DNA of 64,000 bases from an uncultured Armatimonadota bacterium (GCA_903833215.1 CAILEM010000054.1:22885-86884); one strand, 5' to 3'; shown: positions 44,405-54,008, numbered from the stretch's first letter. Translations and numbers: made by a program. The notes: a model not told the origin generated them from the sequence alone.

Positions 44405-44945
44405 GACGTCTCACCTGTGAATACGTATTCACGACAATACCACATGAGGGTTCGTCGTATCCACTGTGATTGAGAATCACTCGGCTGTCGTCCGGAAACT
44501 TCCAAATACGAAGTCGCAGACGGAAGGGCTTCCACCAGTAATGATGCCTCCAACCGAAGCGATAGCGGAGCCTGGCGGCTTTTCATAGTGTGCTCGGGGG
44601 AAGAACTCTCCGCCGCCACCTGCGAAGATCCCTCACGCCTGAGCTGTATACCGATGCCGTGAGTGCTACCCATAGAGTGATCAGAAAGTGCACGTCGTGT
44701 TCGCCTGCGAAAGCAGGTGGCGCATAGCCTCCAGGCTCCACTTCGTTCCGGCTGGAGGCATCATCGTGGGCGGTGGTTGTTAGGACGGCTGAGCAAGTTT
44801 GGTTAGTTTGTTTGCCTCAGGCGCGAGGCATCATCACGCCTGTTATCCGACCGTCCATGACCTAAAGCAAGCGCTTCTAGCATCCAGTCTCCCTTACGGT
44901 TCGAGATACCTGACCTCGACGGCTTTCCCACTTATCGGACTAAGT
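44405..44945. other. 541-bp intergenic stretch upstream of glgP
   Basis: Apart from the operator at 44417 no gene is supported. Small stems are visible (GCCTCCAG...CTGGAGGC at about 44728-44760; GCCTC...GAGGC at about 44816-44829) and the segment GGCATCATC recurs. AAGCGCTT at 44869-44876 is a weak second LacI-like core. Open frames here are short and have no codon bias or motif. Confidence 0.35.
44417..44432. promoter_or_regulatory. LacI/GalR-type operator upstream of glgP
   Basis: GTGAATACGTATTCAC is a perfect 16-bp palindrome with central CG, 12 bases upstream of the glgP start codon. The form is typical of LacI-family operators for maltose or glucan genes. Its position in the leader would block transcription or initiation. 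Confidence 0.6.
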
Positions 44946-45779
44946 TCAATACTTCGCAAAGGTTCCGTCTTGAATCATCGCGACGGTTTCCTGAATATCT
45001 TCCACCGTGTTCATCACAAACGATCGGTACTGGAGGATCGGCTCATTGAGCGGTTTTGCTGAGACATAGAAGACTCGTGCGCCATCCTCTTTGGCAGTGA
45101 GGGTTAGCAAGTCTCCATCGGTTAGGAACACAACTGACGGGGCTGTCGCCGATCCTTCGCCAATCGTCACCGCACCTCGGACAACATAGGCAAATGCGGC
45201 CTCCCCGACAATCGTCGGAATCTCAACCGTGGCTGATGGATCGATAGCGATGTCGAGCACGGTAGGACGGACAGCAATCGCGGGAAACACACCTGACTTC
45301 CCTTGAAATTCACCGGCCACAACGGCGACCTTCGCCCCCTCAACCTCGACCGTCGGAATCGTATCTGCCTGCGCTCCCGCATAACCCGAAGGAATACGCT
45401 TCTGGTCTTGCGGAAGGCTGAACCACAGCTGCAGGAACTCGGCACCCTCGGGTCCCGGAATGAGCATTTCTTCATGGTAGATACCGTTCCCCGCCGTCAT
45501 CCACTGCGACCCGTCCGGTCCAACCGTTCCCTCGTTGCCGTTCGAATCTTTGTGACCTACTTCACCCGAAATGACAAAACTGAGGGTTTCGATTCCCCGA
45601 TGCGGGTGTCGTTTGAAGCCGACCACCTCCGATCCTGCGGCGATACTAGCGTGATCGAGCAAGATGAACGGATCAAAGATCGCAACCCGCTCTCCCCCAA
45701 TCACGCGATTGATCGTAACCCCTTTCGCCTCGTTGACGGAGGTCGGGGCGTAGCTGAATCCAAACTGGCGCTGCTTCAT
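44946..45779 (-). CDS. pirin-family protein
   Basis: 277 residues, a bicupin. The N-terminal cupin carries the iron ligands in FKRHPHRGIETLSFV (two His) and GNGIYHEEM (His and Glu), with GSQWMTAG between them. FLQLWFSLPQDQK and the C-terminal cupin (FAYVVRGAVTIGEG) complete the pattern. Bacterial pirins act as redox-sensitive cofactors or quercetinase-like dioxygenases; which applies here cannot be read from sequence. Monocistronic in appearance, 58 bp upstream of the mrr gene end on the same strand. Confidence 0.9.
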   Translation of the reverse strand: MKQRQFGFSYAPTSVNEAKGVTINRVIGGERVAIFDPFILLDHASIAAGSEVVGFKRHPHRGIETLSFVISGEVGHKDSNGNEGTVGPDGSQWMTAGNGIYHEEMLIPGPEGAEFLQLWFSLPQDQKRIPSGYAGAQADTIPTVEVEGAKVAVVAGEFQGKSGVFPAIAVRPTVLDIAIDPSATVEIPTIVGEAAFAYVVRGAVTIGEGSATAPSVVFLTDGDLLTLTAKEDGARVFYVSAKPLNEPILQYRSFVMNTVEDIQETVAMIQDGTFAKY

Positions 45780-45837
45780 CTGCTAGTTACTATGTGATTT
45801 CCTGTCTCGTCGACGGCAAAGTTTGCTCGGACATCTT

Positions 45838-46752
45838 CTAGGCTGTGCCGAAATAGTCGGAATCCAATCGCTTCACTTCGTAACTCCCCTCAGACACAAC
45901 ACCTACATTAAATTCGATCATCAGCTTGGCCAACCAAAGACCATCTATGAGGACAATTTTCTTCTCAATTGAATTTGCGTAGTTTCGCGCCTCTTTTGTG
46001 AAATCAGAGGTAGTTATAAAGACGCCCTTTTTGGACCGCTGGCCATCCAGTGCTCCTGAAAACTTCTGGATCTCTGGACGACTTACATTGCCTTCCCACT
46101 TCTTAGCTTGTATGTAAATGTTCTCCAGCCCCAGATGGTCTTCTTTGATCACTCCATCAATGCCTTCGTCTCCACTTCTTCCAATCGCCTTACCGGCTTC
46201 ATGACGGTTGCCACCGTAGCCCATTTTGACCAAAACCTCCACGACCACATATTCGAAGAAGCGGTCAGTTGATGCTTTCAGAGCAGTCAAGACTTCGTCT
46301 GCGAGTTCAGCTTGAATCGTGTCAAATGCCTTGACGAGACTTTCCTGAGGTGTGAGCTGAGAAACGCCTTCCGTCGCCTGGTCTGTCACTCCTCCAGGAT
46401 TTTCGGTGGTGGTTGCTCGAAAAACATTGAATTCATCGAATTGCTTCAGATAGGCGATATCTATCGACGCTAGGCCCTCCTTCAAAGAGGTCTTGCCTCT
46501 CGAAGTGATTCGAAATACTCCTCTCTTGGGCCTTTCGAGCAGAGCTGCTTTCACAAGATATGTTTGAGCCCACGCAACCCGGTTGTAGAAGAGGGGTTGC
46601 GGACCACTCGGTAAGGTCTCTTCAAGCTCAGGCGGAGTCAATTTGAATCGCAACGCCAAAACCGGAATGATCTCCTTCAATGTGCGTTCATTTCCGTCGC
46701 TCACCGCTTCAAGGAGAGGAAGCATGCATTCTTGATAACTAGGAATTGGCAT
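45838..46752 (-). CDS. mrr: Mrr-type restriction endonuclease (type IV)
   Basis: 304 residues from ATG at 46752; ten extra residues are possible from 46782, but the family begins like MPIPSYQECMLPLLE. The N-terminal winged helix (LKEIIPVLALRF, LFYNRVAWAQTYLVKAALLER, VFRITSRGKTSL) matches Mrr_N. The C-terminal nuclease shows GRSGDEGIDGVI, then IYIQAKKWEGNVSRPEIQKF, i.e. the PD-(D/E)xK core in its D...QxK form, then ALDGQRSKKGVFITTSDFT. Mrr enzymes cleave DNA with modified adenine or cytosine. It stands without a methylase, as expected for type IV. Confidence 0.88.
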   Translation of the reverse strand: MPIPSYQECMLPLLEAVSDGNERTLKEIIPVLALRFKLTPPELEETLPSGPQPLFYNRVAWAQTYLVKAALLERPKRGVFRITSRGKTSLKEGLASIDIAYLKQFDEFNVFRATTTENPGGVTDQATEGVSQLTPQESLVKAFDTIQAELADEVLTALKASTDRFFEYVVVEVLVKMGYGGNRHEAGKAIGRSGDEGIDGVIKEDHLGLENIYIQAKKWEGNVSRPEIQKFSGALDGQRSKKGVFITTSDFTKEARNYANSIEKKIVLIDGLWLAKLMIEFNVGVVSEGSYEVKRLDSDYFGTA

Positions 46753-47178
46753 TTGCAGTTTGAAGTTTACTTCCCAACGCAAAGTACCCCGACACGTATC
46801 GGACGATCATTCAAGAAGGTTTTACACAAAAAGCAGCACTGACCAACATAGTTCGAATCATCAGAAAAAATGATCAAGCAGTCGGACTTCACTACACCAA
46901 AATGACCTGGTAGCAGCCGCTCGGCGAGCTAGTCAAGCTTCTGAATGAAGTAGGCGGATGGAGTGAACAAAGACATGTTAGGGCTGCTGCACTGATTACC
47001 GTTCTGGATGGCAGGAAGCCGCAGGAGTAACCCAACTTAACTCGGCTACAAGCAACATGGCTAGCGTAAGCGATCGCTCTCGTGTCCTTCAAAATAGGGT
47101 CATACGTTTTGGAAGTCGAAGGTTAATAATAGAGTCACCTAGATTTCCGGTTGAGCATTCACGCCAACCGAATCAAAA
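46753..47178. other. 426-bp intergenic stretch with a possible gene fragment
   Basis: No intact gene. On the plus strand 46902-47030 reads as 43 codons (MTW, TAG, QPLGELVKLLNEVGG, WSEQRHVRAAALITVL) with one internal stop at 46911; it looks protein-like but I do not recognise it. The divergent promoters of mrr and the TPR kinase should lie here; TTAATAAT at about 47123 is a -10 candidate for the kinase. Confidence 0.3.
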
Positions 47179-49797
47179 ATGAACGATATCGACGAGACAG
47201 TGCGGTTGCCTCGACCGCCGTTCGATGTGCGGGAAGCGACGGTCGCCTACAATTTGACATTTGGCGTCCAAGACACTCTTGGTACCGACGAATCCATCCA
47301 GCAAGCTCAGATTGCCATCCAGATCGCCCAACAATTCAACGACAAAATGGCCGAAGCAAGCATCCGCTGCGGCCTCGGCAAGCACTACCGCGACACGGGA
47401 GATATCGTTGAAGCAGTCAATCAGCTTCAGATTGCGCTTCAGATCTGTAAAGATCTTGACGCCCGTGTTGAGTCCATTTATGTTCTCTTGAACTATGGGC
47501 TCACCCTTATCCAGATTGGTGATCCCCACGCGGGTTTCGCACGCCTAGCCGAAGCCGAGCATCTTGCTCGTACTTACGGTACGAACGGCGATTTAGCCGA
47601 AGTCTTTATCGCCTATAGTGGGGCCTACGGAGGATTGCGTGACTCCCACAAGACGCTTGAATATCTCAGGTATGTCGAGACGGAAGCGTGGGAGGGTCTT
47701 TCCAATACTCGAAAAGTTGTGGTCCTCAATAACCTTTCGTGCGGCTTAAATGAATTGGGCAAATTCGACGAGTCTCTGGTTTACGTAACCATGGGCCTTG
47801 AACTCGTTGATGAGGTCAAAAACCCGTTCGCGAAATGTATTCTGCTTGCCAACAAGGCCGTAATCCTTAGCCAATTTGAGGATCCAAAACCGGTTGAAGA
47901 AATTGTTGAGAGTACGCGAGAGCTCTCTGAGCGATTTGGCCGAGCGCGATATGTCGCGGATATGATGGAGGAGATTGGCACTTCTTACCTCAATCAAGGA
48001 AAGCTGGAACTGGCGATCTCTTACCTTGAGCAGGCGGAGTATTATGCGTACAAGTTTTCGCCTGGGTACCGCAGGAGCAGTGTTGCAAAGGCCCTCGCGA
48101 AGGCATACGAACTCTCTGGCTTGATTGGAAAGTCCCTCGAACAAACAAAGAAAGCATTACAGATTTCCGATGATATGCTTGTCGAAGATATCGAGGCAGT
48201 AAAGGCGACCGCTCTCGTCCAACATCAGGCCGAGTTTGCCAAGCGAGAGGCCCAGATTCTTCGCGAAGCAAAGGAACAGGCCGAGCAGGCGAACCGTGCG
48301 AAGTCAGAATTCCTGGCTAATATCAGCCACGAAATTCGCACGCCACTTAATGGGGCCTTAGGCTTGGCAGACCTTCTGCTAAGAACCGACCTCAAACCAG
48401 AGCAACGGGAGTATGTAGACCTTATCATCGAGTCAGGCAACACCTTGGCCAAGGTAATTGGGAATGTCCTCGAGGTCTCGCAAATTGAGGCAGGCAAAAT
48501 CACGATCGAGGCGAAGGAATTCGCTTTGGCAGATGTCTTTGAGAGCGTATGCGCCTCCGTGGCGATTCATGCACATCGGAAGGGCGTGGAAATTAACCTT
48601 TTACTGGCCAGCTACGTACCAGAAAAAGTGATCGGGGACGAAACGCGACTGCATCAAGTCCTCATGAATTTGCTGGGGAACGCAACAAAATTCACGCAAT
48701 CTGGAGAGATCCTTGTTAAGGCATCATGGGTCCAAGTTTCACCTGGCCGAATAACTTTGAACGTAGAAGTTTCTGATACCGGGATTGGGATTCCTCAAGA
48801 CCGGCAGACAGCCATCTTTGAGAGCTTCACACAGGCGGATGGCTCGATGCGTCGCCGATTTGGGGGAACGGGACTTGGCCTATCGATCTGCAAGAGCTTG
48901 ATAGAACTCATGGGTGGGCGCATAAAGCTCGCAAGTACTCCCAATGTTGGCAGCTCATTCTCCTTCGAGCTCCCTCTTGAAGCGGCCGAAGTTTCAGGTT
49001 CACCTGATGCACCTCTTGGAAATCAAGACCAAGTGATTGTGCTCGTCGGAAAGAGTAGTAACACTCGTCTTATCCTTGAGCAGTATGCTTCTGACTTAGG
49101 TTACAAAACCCAATCATTTGAAGACTTCGAGTCGATCTCTGCGTCACCGGACCTCATCGTAGTCGATCACGTTGAGACTCAAGTCGATCTCAATGTTATC
49201 ATCGGCGGCATCCGTCAGAGGTTTGGTAATAAGGACCTTCCAGTCATCCTGCTGGACACATTGGGCCAACCGTCGACCAATGAGTGGGATGTCTCTGCCC
49301 AACCATCTCGAATCCTTCACAAGCCCGTCTATCGGAATCGGCTGAAGGTAGCGATTTTGGAAGCGCTTCATCCGACTTTGGCTGTGTCCACTCGCCAAGC
49401 TGTGGCTGAACCATTCTCGCTGGAGGGAATTCGAGTGATTTTGGCAGAGGACAACGCTATTAACCAAATCGTGGCCGAGCAAATGTTATCGTCGTTGGGC
49501 TGCAATGTTAGTGTTGCGAAGGATGGCAAGCAAGCGGTGGAGTTATTCCGATCCGCTCCTTTTGATATGATCCTCATGGATTGCCAGATGCCCGAAGTAG
49601 ATGGTTATGAAGCAGCAACGATGATCCGGGAACTCGAGAACGGGACTGGAACAAGGATTCCTATACTGGCTGTAACAGCCAATGCCGCGGAGAGCGATTT
49701 GAATGAGTGTCTTGCAGCTGGCATGGATGGCTACCTAGCCAAACCTTACACCCGTGCCGCATTACTAGATTCAATTCGGCAAAACCTAAAGTTATAA
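47179..49797 (+). CDS. TPR-containing hybrid sensor histidine kinase
   Basis: 872 residues, soluble. Residues about 20-330 are TPR-type helical repeats (AEASIRCGLGKHYRDTGD, VVLNNLSCGLNELGKFDES, EEIGTSYLNQGKLELAISYL), followed by a coiled coil. H-box FLANISHEIRTPLNG with His384; ATPase with NLLGNATKFT, VSDTGIGIP, GGTGLGLSICKSL. About 615-735 is a decayed receiver (VIVLVGKSSNTRLI) lacking the usual acidic pair. The final receiver (745-872) is intact with Asp801 (MILMDCQMPEVDG). The TPRs probably sense through protein partners. It is an orphan with no adjacent output gene. Confidence 0.88.
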   Translation: MNDIDETVRLPRPPFDVREATVAYNLTFGVQDTLGTDESIQQAQIAIQIAQQFNDKMAEASIRCGLGKHYRDTGDIVEAVNQLQIALQICKDLDARVESIYVLLNYGLTLIQIGDPHAGFARLAEAEHLARTYGTNGDLAEVFIAYSGAYGGLRDSHKTLEYLRYVETEAWEGLSNTRKVVVLNNLSCGLNELGKFDESLVYVTMGLELVDEVKNPFAKCILLANKAVILSQFEDPKPVEEIVESTRELSERFGRARYVADMMEEIGTSYLNQGKLELAISYLEQAEYYAYKFSPGYRRSSVAKALAKAYELSGLIGKSLEQTKKALQISDDMLVEDIEAVKATALVQHQAEFAKREAQILREAKEQAEQANRAKSEFLANISHEIRTPLNGALGLADLLLRTDLKPEQREYVDLIIESGNTLAKVIGNVLEVSQIEAGKITIEAKEFALADVFESVCASVAIHAHRKGVEINLLLASYVPEKVIGDETRLHQVLMNLLGNATKFTQSGEILVKASWVQVSPGRITLNVEVSDTGIGIPQDRQTAIFESFTQADGSMRRRFGGTGLGLSICKSLIELMGGRIKLASTPNVGSSFSFELPLEAAEVSGSPDAPLGNQDQVIVLVGKSSNTRLILEQYASDLGYKTQSFEDFESISASPDLIVVDHVETQVDLNVIIGGIRQRFGNKDLPVILLDTLGQPSTNEWDVSAQPSRILHKPVYRNRLKVAILEALHPTLAVSTRQAVAEPFSLEGIRVILAEDNAINQIVAEQMLSSLGCNVSVAKDGKQAVELFRSAPFDMILMDCQMPEVDGYEAATMIRELENGTGTRIPILAVTANAAESDLNECLAAGMDGYLAKPYTRAALLDSIRQNLKL

Positions 49798-49850
49798 GAT
49801 CCCGATTTTGCGTTCAGGCACCATGACGAAATGGTAATTTGGCTCGATTG

Positions 49851-50483
49851 ATGGAATCCACGACTCCAGTGAATGAAGTGCTTCCTGTTGTTTTCCTTCC
49901 TGGTGCGGGGGGCAAATCATCATTTTGGAAGCCAGTCGCAGATCGGCTTTGGCGTATTGGCCCCGCAATAGTGCTTGGCTACCCTGGAATGGGGGATGTC
50001 CCAACGGATACTGGCATTGAGACTCTTGAAGATTATTACGAGATTCTTCTTAAGATTCTGCCACCGAGATTCCACCTCATAGCGCAGTCCATGGGAAATG
50101 TGCTCGCCCTACGAATAGCCCTCGAGCAACCGAGTAGGGTCCAAAAATTAGTATTGTGTGCGGTCACTGGTGGAATCGATGTCCTGAGCCTGGGGGGCGA
50201 AAATTGGCGAGAATCGTTTTTACAGGAATTCCCTAAGCACCCCAGATGGTATTTTGACGACACCACCGATTTCTCAACGCAATTATCGCAAATCGCTTGT
50301 CCAACACTTATCCTTTCCGGAGCTAATGATCCACTCAGTCCACAGGCTGTTGCTGAATTCCTAAAGAATGAGATCCCTGATTCGAGGCACGTGACCGTTG
50401 AGTCAGGCACGCATTCGATGGCTATCGACCAGCCAGACATCATAGCGACGGAGATCAGATCGTTCCTATCACCGTTCGGCTGA
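49851..50483 (+). CDS. alpha/beta hydrolase
   Basis: 210 residues from ATG at 49851; an in-frame TTG at 49839 would add four. The fold shows as VVFLPGAGGKSSFWKPVADRL (oxyanion loop), IVLGYPGMGD, LIAQSMGNVLALRIAL with the nucleophile Ser in A-Q-S-M-G (first Gly of G-x-S-x-G is Ala), LILSGANDPLSP with the Asp, and ESGTHSMAIDQP with the His. Shorter than most members because the cap is minimal. Substrate unknown. It follows the TPR kinase by 53 bp and could be cotranscribed. Confidence 0.8.
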   Translation: MESTTPVNEVLPVVFLPGAGGKSSFWKPVADRLWRIGPAIVLGYPGMGDVPTDTGIETLEDYYEILLKILPPRFHLIAQSMGNVLALRIALEQPSRVQKLVLCAVTGGIDVLSLGGENWRESFLQEFPKHPRWYFDDTTDFSTQLSQIACPTLILSGANDPLSPQAVAEFLKNEIPDSRHVTVESGTHSMAIDQPDIIATEIRSFLSPFG

Positions 50484-50622
50484 GCTCGACACTAGCGAGG
50501 ACAATCATGGAAATGAGGCACCTAAGGCTGTCATTTCCCGGCACATTACAAGCTTCTCAAAACTTGAACGACTAGACACTACGAAACCGAAAATCGGAGG
50601 GCCGGTTGATCTTTGCTAATTA

Positions 50623-51183
50623 CTATCCCACGGTATTCGACGATGCCATGAGGACGCCTAGCGCCAAAAGCAGACAGGCGAGTCCGCCAAGCGCGACGTA
50701 GATCCCACCAAGTTCCTTCTTCGACCTTGATTTGATAATTGCAACCGGCAGTAGGAGCAAGCCGCCGATAAATTCAAAGATCGAAATAACGCCGACTCCC
50801 TCCGCAAAGAAGAGCCATCCAGATATTCCGATTCCTAACAACCACAGGAGTGCAATCCACGCTTCATCAGTGGGGCCGTTCCGTGCAGTCTCTTCCAGAA
50901 CGGTAGATCGACGATTGACGGTTCCGTAATACTGCTGTCGGGCCTCAAGGTAGCGCTCAAGGAAGTCCTCAGGCGTGCCGAAGGACGCTACGGCGTCCAG
51001 TTCGGCCTGTTCATAAGACATCCCATCCTTCATGCGAGAGTGAATCGCTGAGTCGAGCTTGCTGGCCACTTTTCGTCTTAGCCTTTGCTGAGCTTCGTCA
51101 CTCAATTTGTCGGCGGCGAGGACCTCCAATTCACTAAGAAGCCATCCTGACCGATGGTCATCCGTTCGAACGGTGCCTTTCAT
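50623..51183 (-). CDS. HAAS/permease-prefix-type small membrane protein
   Basis: 186 residues. The N-terminal 90 residues match the HAAS-like signalling prefix (DEAQQRLRRKVASKLDSAI, MSYEQAELDAVASFGTPEDFLERYL), where the AE-A...FG-P pattern is typical. Three hydrophobic segments follow (WIALLWLLGIGISGWLFF, FEFIGGLLLLPVAII, YVALGGLACLLLALGVL). Such proteins usually accompany PadR regulators in envelope-stress modules; no PadR gene is seen here. Transcribed alone. Confidence 0.65.
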   Translation of the reverse strand: MKGTVRTDDHRSGWLLSELEVLAADKLSDEAQQRLRRKVASKLDSAIHSRMKDGMSYEQAELDAVASFGTPEDFLERYLEARQQYYGTVNRRSTVLEETARNGPTDEAWIALLWLLGIGISGWLFFAEGVGVISIFEFIGGLLLLPVAIIKSRSKKELGGIYVALGGLACLLLALGVLMASSNTVG

Positions 51184-51333
51184 CGCATATCCTCTGGTCC
51201 TAGCTCAACCCAAAGGGAGCATCTTTGCCCTAGCTTCATTGAATTATTATCACATCAAAACAACTCAATCACCCTGAGAATTTCATAAACTTGCTGAGAT
51301 ATGTCGCGTGCCGAACGCGCCACCTGCGTACAA

Positions 51334-53013
51334 CTATGAAGGTTCAACAAGGTCCCGCACTGGACCAAGGAAATCTGCGTAATTTTCCCACCTGTTCACT
51401 GAGTGGCGGTACAGAGGTTGCCGCACTTGCCATTGACTCGGCGTGTTCACAGGGTGTGTGCTCTTCCTTGCATCCAGGCACGCATCGTCCCAATTCAGGC
51501 CGATGAACTCAATCATGGCCCGAGTCGTTGTTTCAGGCGATGCCACCAACTCCTCGTAGTCAACTTCGAGCAAGTTCGATGACCCGATAGCAGTCCGCCA
51601 GTGGCTCATAAGCTGCTGGTAATGGCGGTATGCCTGACCAATGCTCTCGAGATCGTGACCAAACTCTGGACCGCCTCGGAATGGCGTCACATAAATCGAC
51701 AGGCACGTGTCGAGAGGATTTCGACGACAGTGAATGATCTTCGCGTTGGGATAGGCCTGCAGGATCGGGCCGAGCGCCCAAAAGTTCAGCGGCATCTTGT
51801 CTGTAACCCGCGGCGCCGTAACCGACACGCGATCCAATTCCACCTCGTAACCGAGTCGCCACGAGTCAATGTCGGGTTGTTGGTCCGCTTTGGTGGACCA
51901 CTCGAAATGCATCCGAGGCTCGTTTTCCAACCAGTATCGAAGTTCGCCTCCTGCACAGCAGTCGGGATGCCGGGAGAGAATCTGCTCGACCAAAGTCGTC
52001 CCCGAACGAATCATTCCAACGATGAAGACTGGCCGGTCATCGCCGGAACTTCTACCAGACAAAGCTTCAGAAGGAAACATTTCAACGACATGCTGAACCT
52101 TTTGCGCTTCTAACTCAGGGTCATATCTGCTTCCTTTTCCTGCGCGCTGAGCTTTCGAGAGAGTATTCGCCGCGCTGAAGAACTCAAAGGCTCGGTCATA
52201 TTCACCGAGGTCATCAAAACTCTTGCCCAGCGCATATTGAAGGAGGATTTGGTCTGCCTCAGATTGAATCGACCCAGACAGCAGACCCTCCATTTTCTGG
52301 ATGAGACCTCGATCTTCTTCAGCTAGCCGCTTTGAATAGCACAAAGCAAAATAGGCGGCCGCCTGGACAGGCTGGAGCGATATTGACGTTTCAAAGCATC
52401 CAACGGCATCGGAAAACTGCCCCTTTAACTGGTGAACCCTGCCCAGCATTCGATGAGCCGTCGGGTCCTTGGGATTCAAGAACAACGCCGATCTCGATGT
52501 CTTCTCGGCTTCTTCAACCAGTCCCAAATCAGTAAGAGCCTGGGCAAGATTCAGGCGAATAGGGACTGACTTCGGGTCTACGCTTAGGGCGTGCTGGAGG
52601 ACGGTTACGGCTTCAACGGGCGAGTTGTACGCTGAAAGAAGTTGCCCCAATTTGGCATGCAGTGCGGGCACGCCAGGGTCAATCTTGATCGCCTCACGAA
52701 GCGATTGAATTGCTAGGTCGATACGATTGTCGGCTTGATAGGCTAACGCCAGGTTGAAATGAAGATTAGCCAAGGCAGGCTTAATATGGACAGCCCGTGT
52801 GAAACACGTTACGGCCTCAGCGGACCGTTTCTGTGCAAGATACACCTGGCCCAACAGATTGTGGATCCCAGCGTGATCGGGGTCAATCTTGATGGCTAGC
52901 ACGCATGAGGACTCGGCTTCGGCAAAGCGTCTTTTTGCGAAGAGGTCTAAGGCGCGATTGTGGAACGTGTCAAAGGAACCGATTCGTTTTGGTTCCTTTT
53001 CGATTCGTTGCAT
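51334..53013 (-). CDS. TPR-sulfotransferase fusion protein
   Basis: 559 residues. Residues about 12-290 hold at least seven TPRs (AEAESSCVLAIKIDPDHAG, GIHNLLGQVYLAQKR, AHRMLGRVHQLKGQF). From about 328 a sulfotransferase domain follows: FIVGMIRSGTTLVEQILS, the 5'-phosphosulfate loop near 336-341; TDKMPLNFWALG; IIHCRRNPLDTCLSIY, the 3'-phosphate site; and LEVDYEELVASPE. The family moves sulfate from PAPS to sugars or protein tyrosines. No signal peptide. It starts 18 bp after the lipoprotein gene in a pseudopilin operon and has a paralogue at 54135. Confidence 0.85.
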   Translation of the reverse strand: MQRIEKEPKRIGSFDTFHNRALDLFAKRRFAEAESSCVLAIKIDPDHAGIHNLLGQVYLAQKRSAEAVTCFTRAVHIKPALANLHFNLALAYQADNRIDLAIQSLREAIKIDPGVPALHAKLGQLLSAYNSPVEAVTVLQHALSVDPKSVPIRLNLAQALTDLGLVEEAEKTSRSALFLNPKDPTAHRMLGRVHQLKGQFSDAVGCFETSISLQPVQAAAYFALCYSKRLAEEDRGLIQKMEGLLSGSIQSEADQILLQYALGKSFDDLGEYDRAFEFFSAANTLSKAQRAGKGSRYDPELEAQKVQHVVEMFPSEALSGRSSGDDRPVFIVGMIRSGTTLVEQILSRHPDCCAGGELRYWLENEPRMHFEWSTKADQQPDIDSWRLGYEVELDRVSVTAPRVTDKMPLNFWALGPILQAYPNAKIIHCRRNPLDTCLSIYVTPFRGGPEFGHDLESIGQAYRHYQQLMSHWRTAIGSSNLLEVDYEELVASPETTTRAMIEFIGLNWDDACLDARKSTHPVNTPSQWQVRQPLYRHSVNRWENYADFLGPVRDLVEPS

Positions 53014-53031
53014 TGATACAGACTACAGCTT

Positions 53032-53184
53032 TCAGACCTTTCCGTTCTTCTCACGAATGAACTTGGGAATGCCTCGCTTGGGCGTTCCAGCAGGAGGGGG
53101 ATCATCATGAGCTGCGCCCTTTCCGGAACATCCGGAAAGGACACAGATCGTCAGGCCAATCGCAATAATGGCCCTAAGGATCAT
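53032..53184 (-). CDS. 50-residue lipoprotein encoded between pseudopilin and sulfotransferase
   Basis: A short gene: [19 protein letters not shown] is a lipoprotein signal with lipobox LSGC (Cys19), followed by a 31-residue Gly/Pro/Lys-rich tail ([29 protein letters not shown]). Its ATG overlaps the pseudopilin stop (ATGA at 53181-53184), so it is translationally coupled. Small lipoproteins in this position are, from general knowledge, frequent behind DUF1559-like pseudopilins in Armatimonadota and Planctomycetes. Presumably membrane-anchored; function unknown. Confidence 0.75.
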   Translation of the reverse strand: MILRAIIAIGLTICVLSGCSGKGAAHDDPPPAGTPKRGIPKFIREKNGKV

Positions 53185-54008
53185 TTACAGGCCTGAATAG
53201 ACCAATCGCACGGTCGAGTGCTGTTCCACTTGTGTGACTTCGCATGTCCGTCTCCGTAGACGGTATTGAAATTCAGCATATGGCGGGCTCTTACGTAAAA
53301 GCCTGGGCAGTTGATACCGGCGTGGGTCTGATTAGGTTTGTGGTTGGTATATCGCTCCCATCCGTAGTCGACGTTTCGGTCGCTACCGGAAACGTCAGTC
53401 CAGTTGCCTTCTGCAATCCAGATCGCATTTGCTGGCTGCTCGACTTCCGACTCGGAAACAGGATCGCCATCCCAGTAAGCGTATGGGTCGTTGCCGTGCG
53501 TGTAGCCCGTCTTCCCATTCGCATTGAATGATGCATCTACGGCGTTGGCGTAGGGCCAATCCATAACGTCATTCCATGTCCAGCTAACTCGGAGCATGCC
53601 TTTCGGGCTCGAAGTCGTGTTGCCTGGATCAGCGGGCTGGCCATTGATGTACGCCGCGTATCCAAAGTCCGTATAGTCCTTATCTGGACAAACGAGCAAG
53701 TCATAGCTCTTGATGTAAGGCTGGATGATCTGGTTCCAATAAAGGAGACCTACCCCCTCACCGAACCAAGGCGCTGACCATGTTGGGTCGTACGAACCGT
53801 AGCTCGCGGGCACCATCATGTTGTCATTGTCGTTGGCATACATCATCTCGGAGAGGCCAGTCTGCTTGGCCTGGGCAAGACAAGCTGTCTTTTTCGCAGC
53901 CTCTTTCGCCTGAGCGAATACCGGGAAGAGAATCGCGGCCAGTATCGCTATGATCGCGATAACCACCAGCAGTTCAATCAACGTAAATGCATTTTGTTTT
54001 CTTAACAT
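53181..54008 (-). CDS. DUF1559-like pseudopilin (prepilin-type N-terminal methylation protein)
   Basis: 275 residues. Leader MLRKQNA then [20 protein letters not shown] with Glu at +5: a canonical prepilin peptidase site, though Ala replaces the usual Gly at -1. [19 protein letters not shown] and [12 protein letters not shown] follow, the hallmark of the large pseudopilin family in Armatimonadota and Planctomycetes. The C-terminal part is Trp/Tyr/Asp-rich and ends with [20 protein letters not shown], the typical H-x-G-G/NxxF-x-DGHxK closing motif. Such proteins are membrane-anchored and exposed outside. In operon with the lipoprotein and sulfotransferase genes. Confidence 0.9.
   Translation of the reverse strand: MLRKQNAFTLIELLVVIAIIAILAAILFPVFAQAKEAAKKTACLAQAKQTGLSEMMYANDNDNMMVPASYGSYDPTWSAPWFGEGVGLLYWNQIIQPYIKSYDLLVCPDKDYTDFGYAAYINGQPADPGNTTSSPKGMLRVSWTWNDVMDWPYANAVDASFNANGKTGYTHGNDPYAYWDGDPVSESEVEQPANAIWIAEGNWTDVSGSDRNVDYGWERYTNHKPNQTHAGINCPGFYVRARHMLNFNTVYGDGHAKSHKWNSTRPCDWSIQACK

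Noticed and set aside
44700..44945. tRNA or small RNA suggested by GGTTCGAGA and small stems
   Set aside because: No acceptor stem or anticodon arm can be folded around the T-loop-like string; stems are short and separate.
44799..45062. Short plus-strand frame between glgP and pirin
   Set aside because: Runs into the antisense of pirin, no ribosome-binding site, no recognisable sequence.
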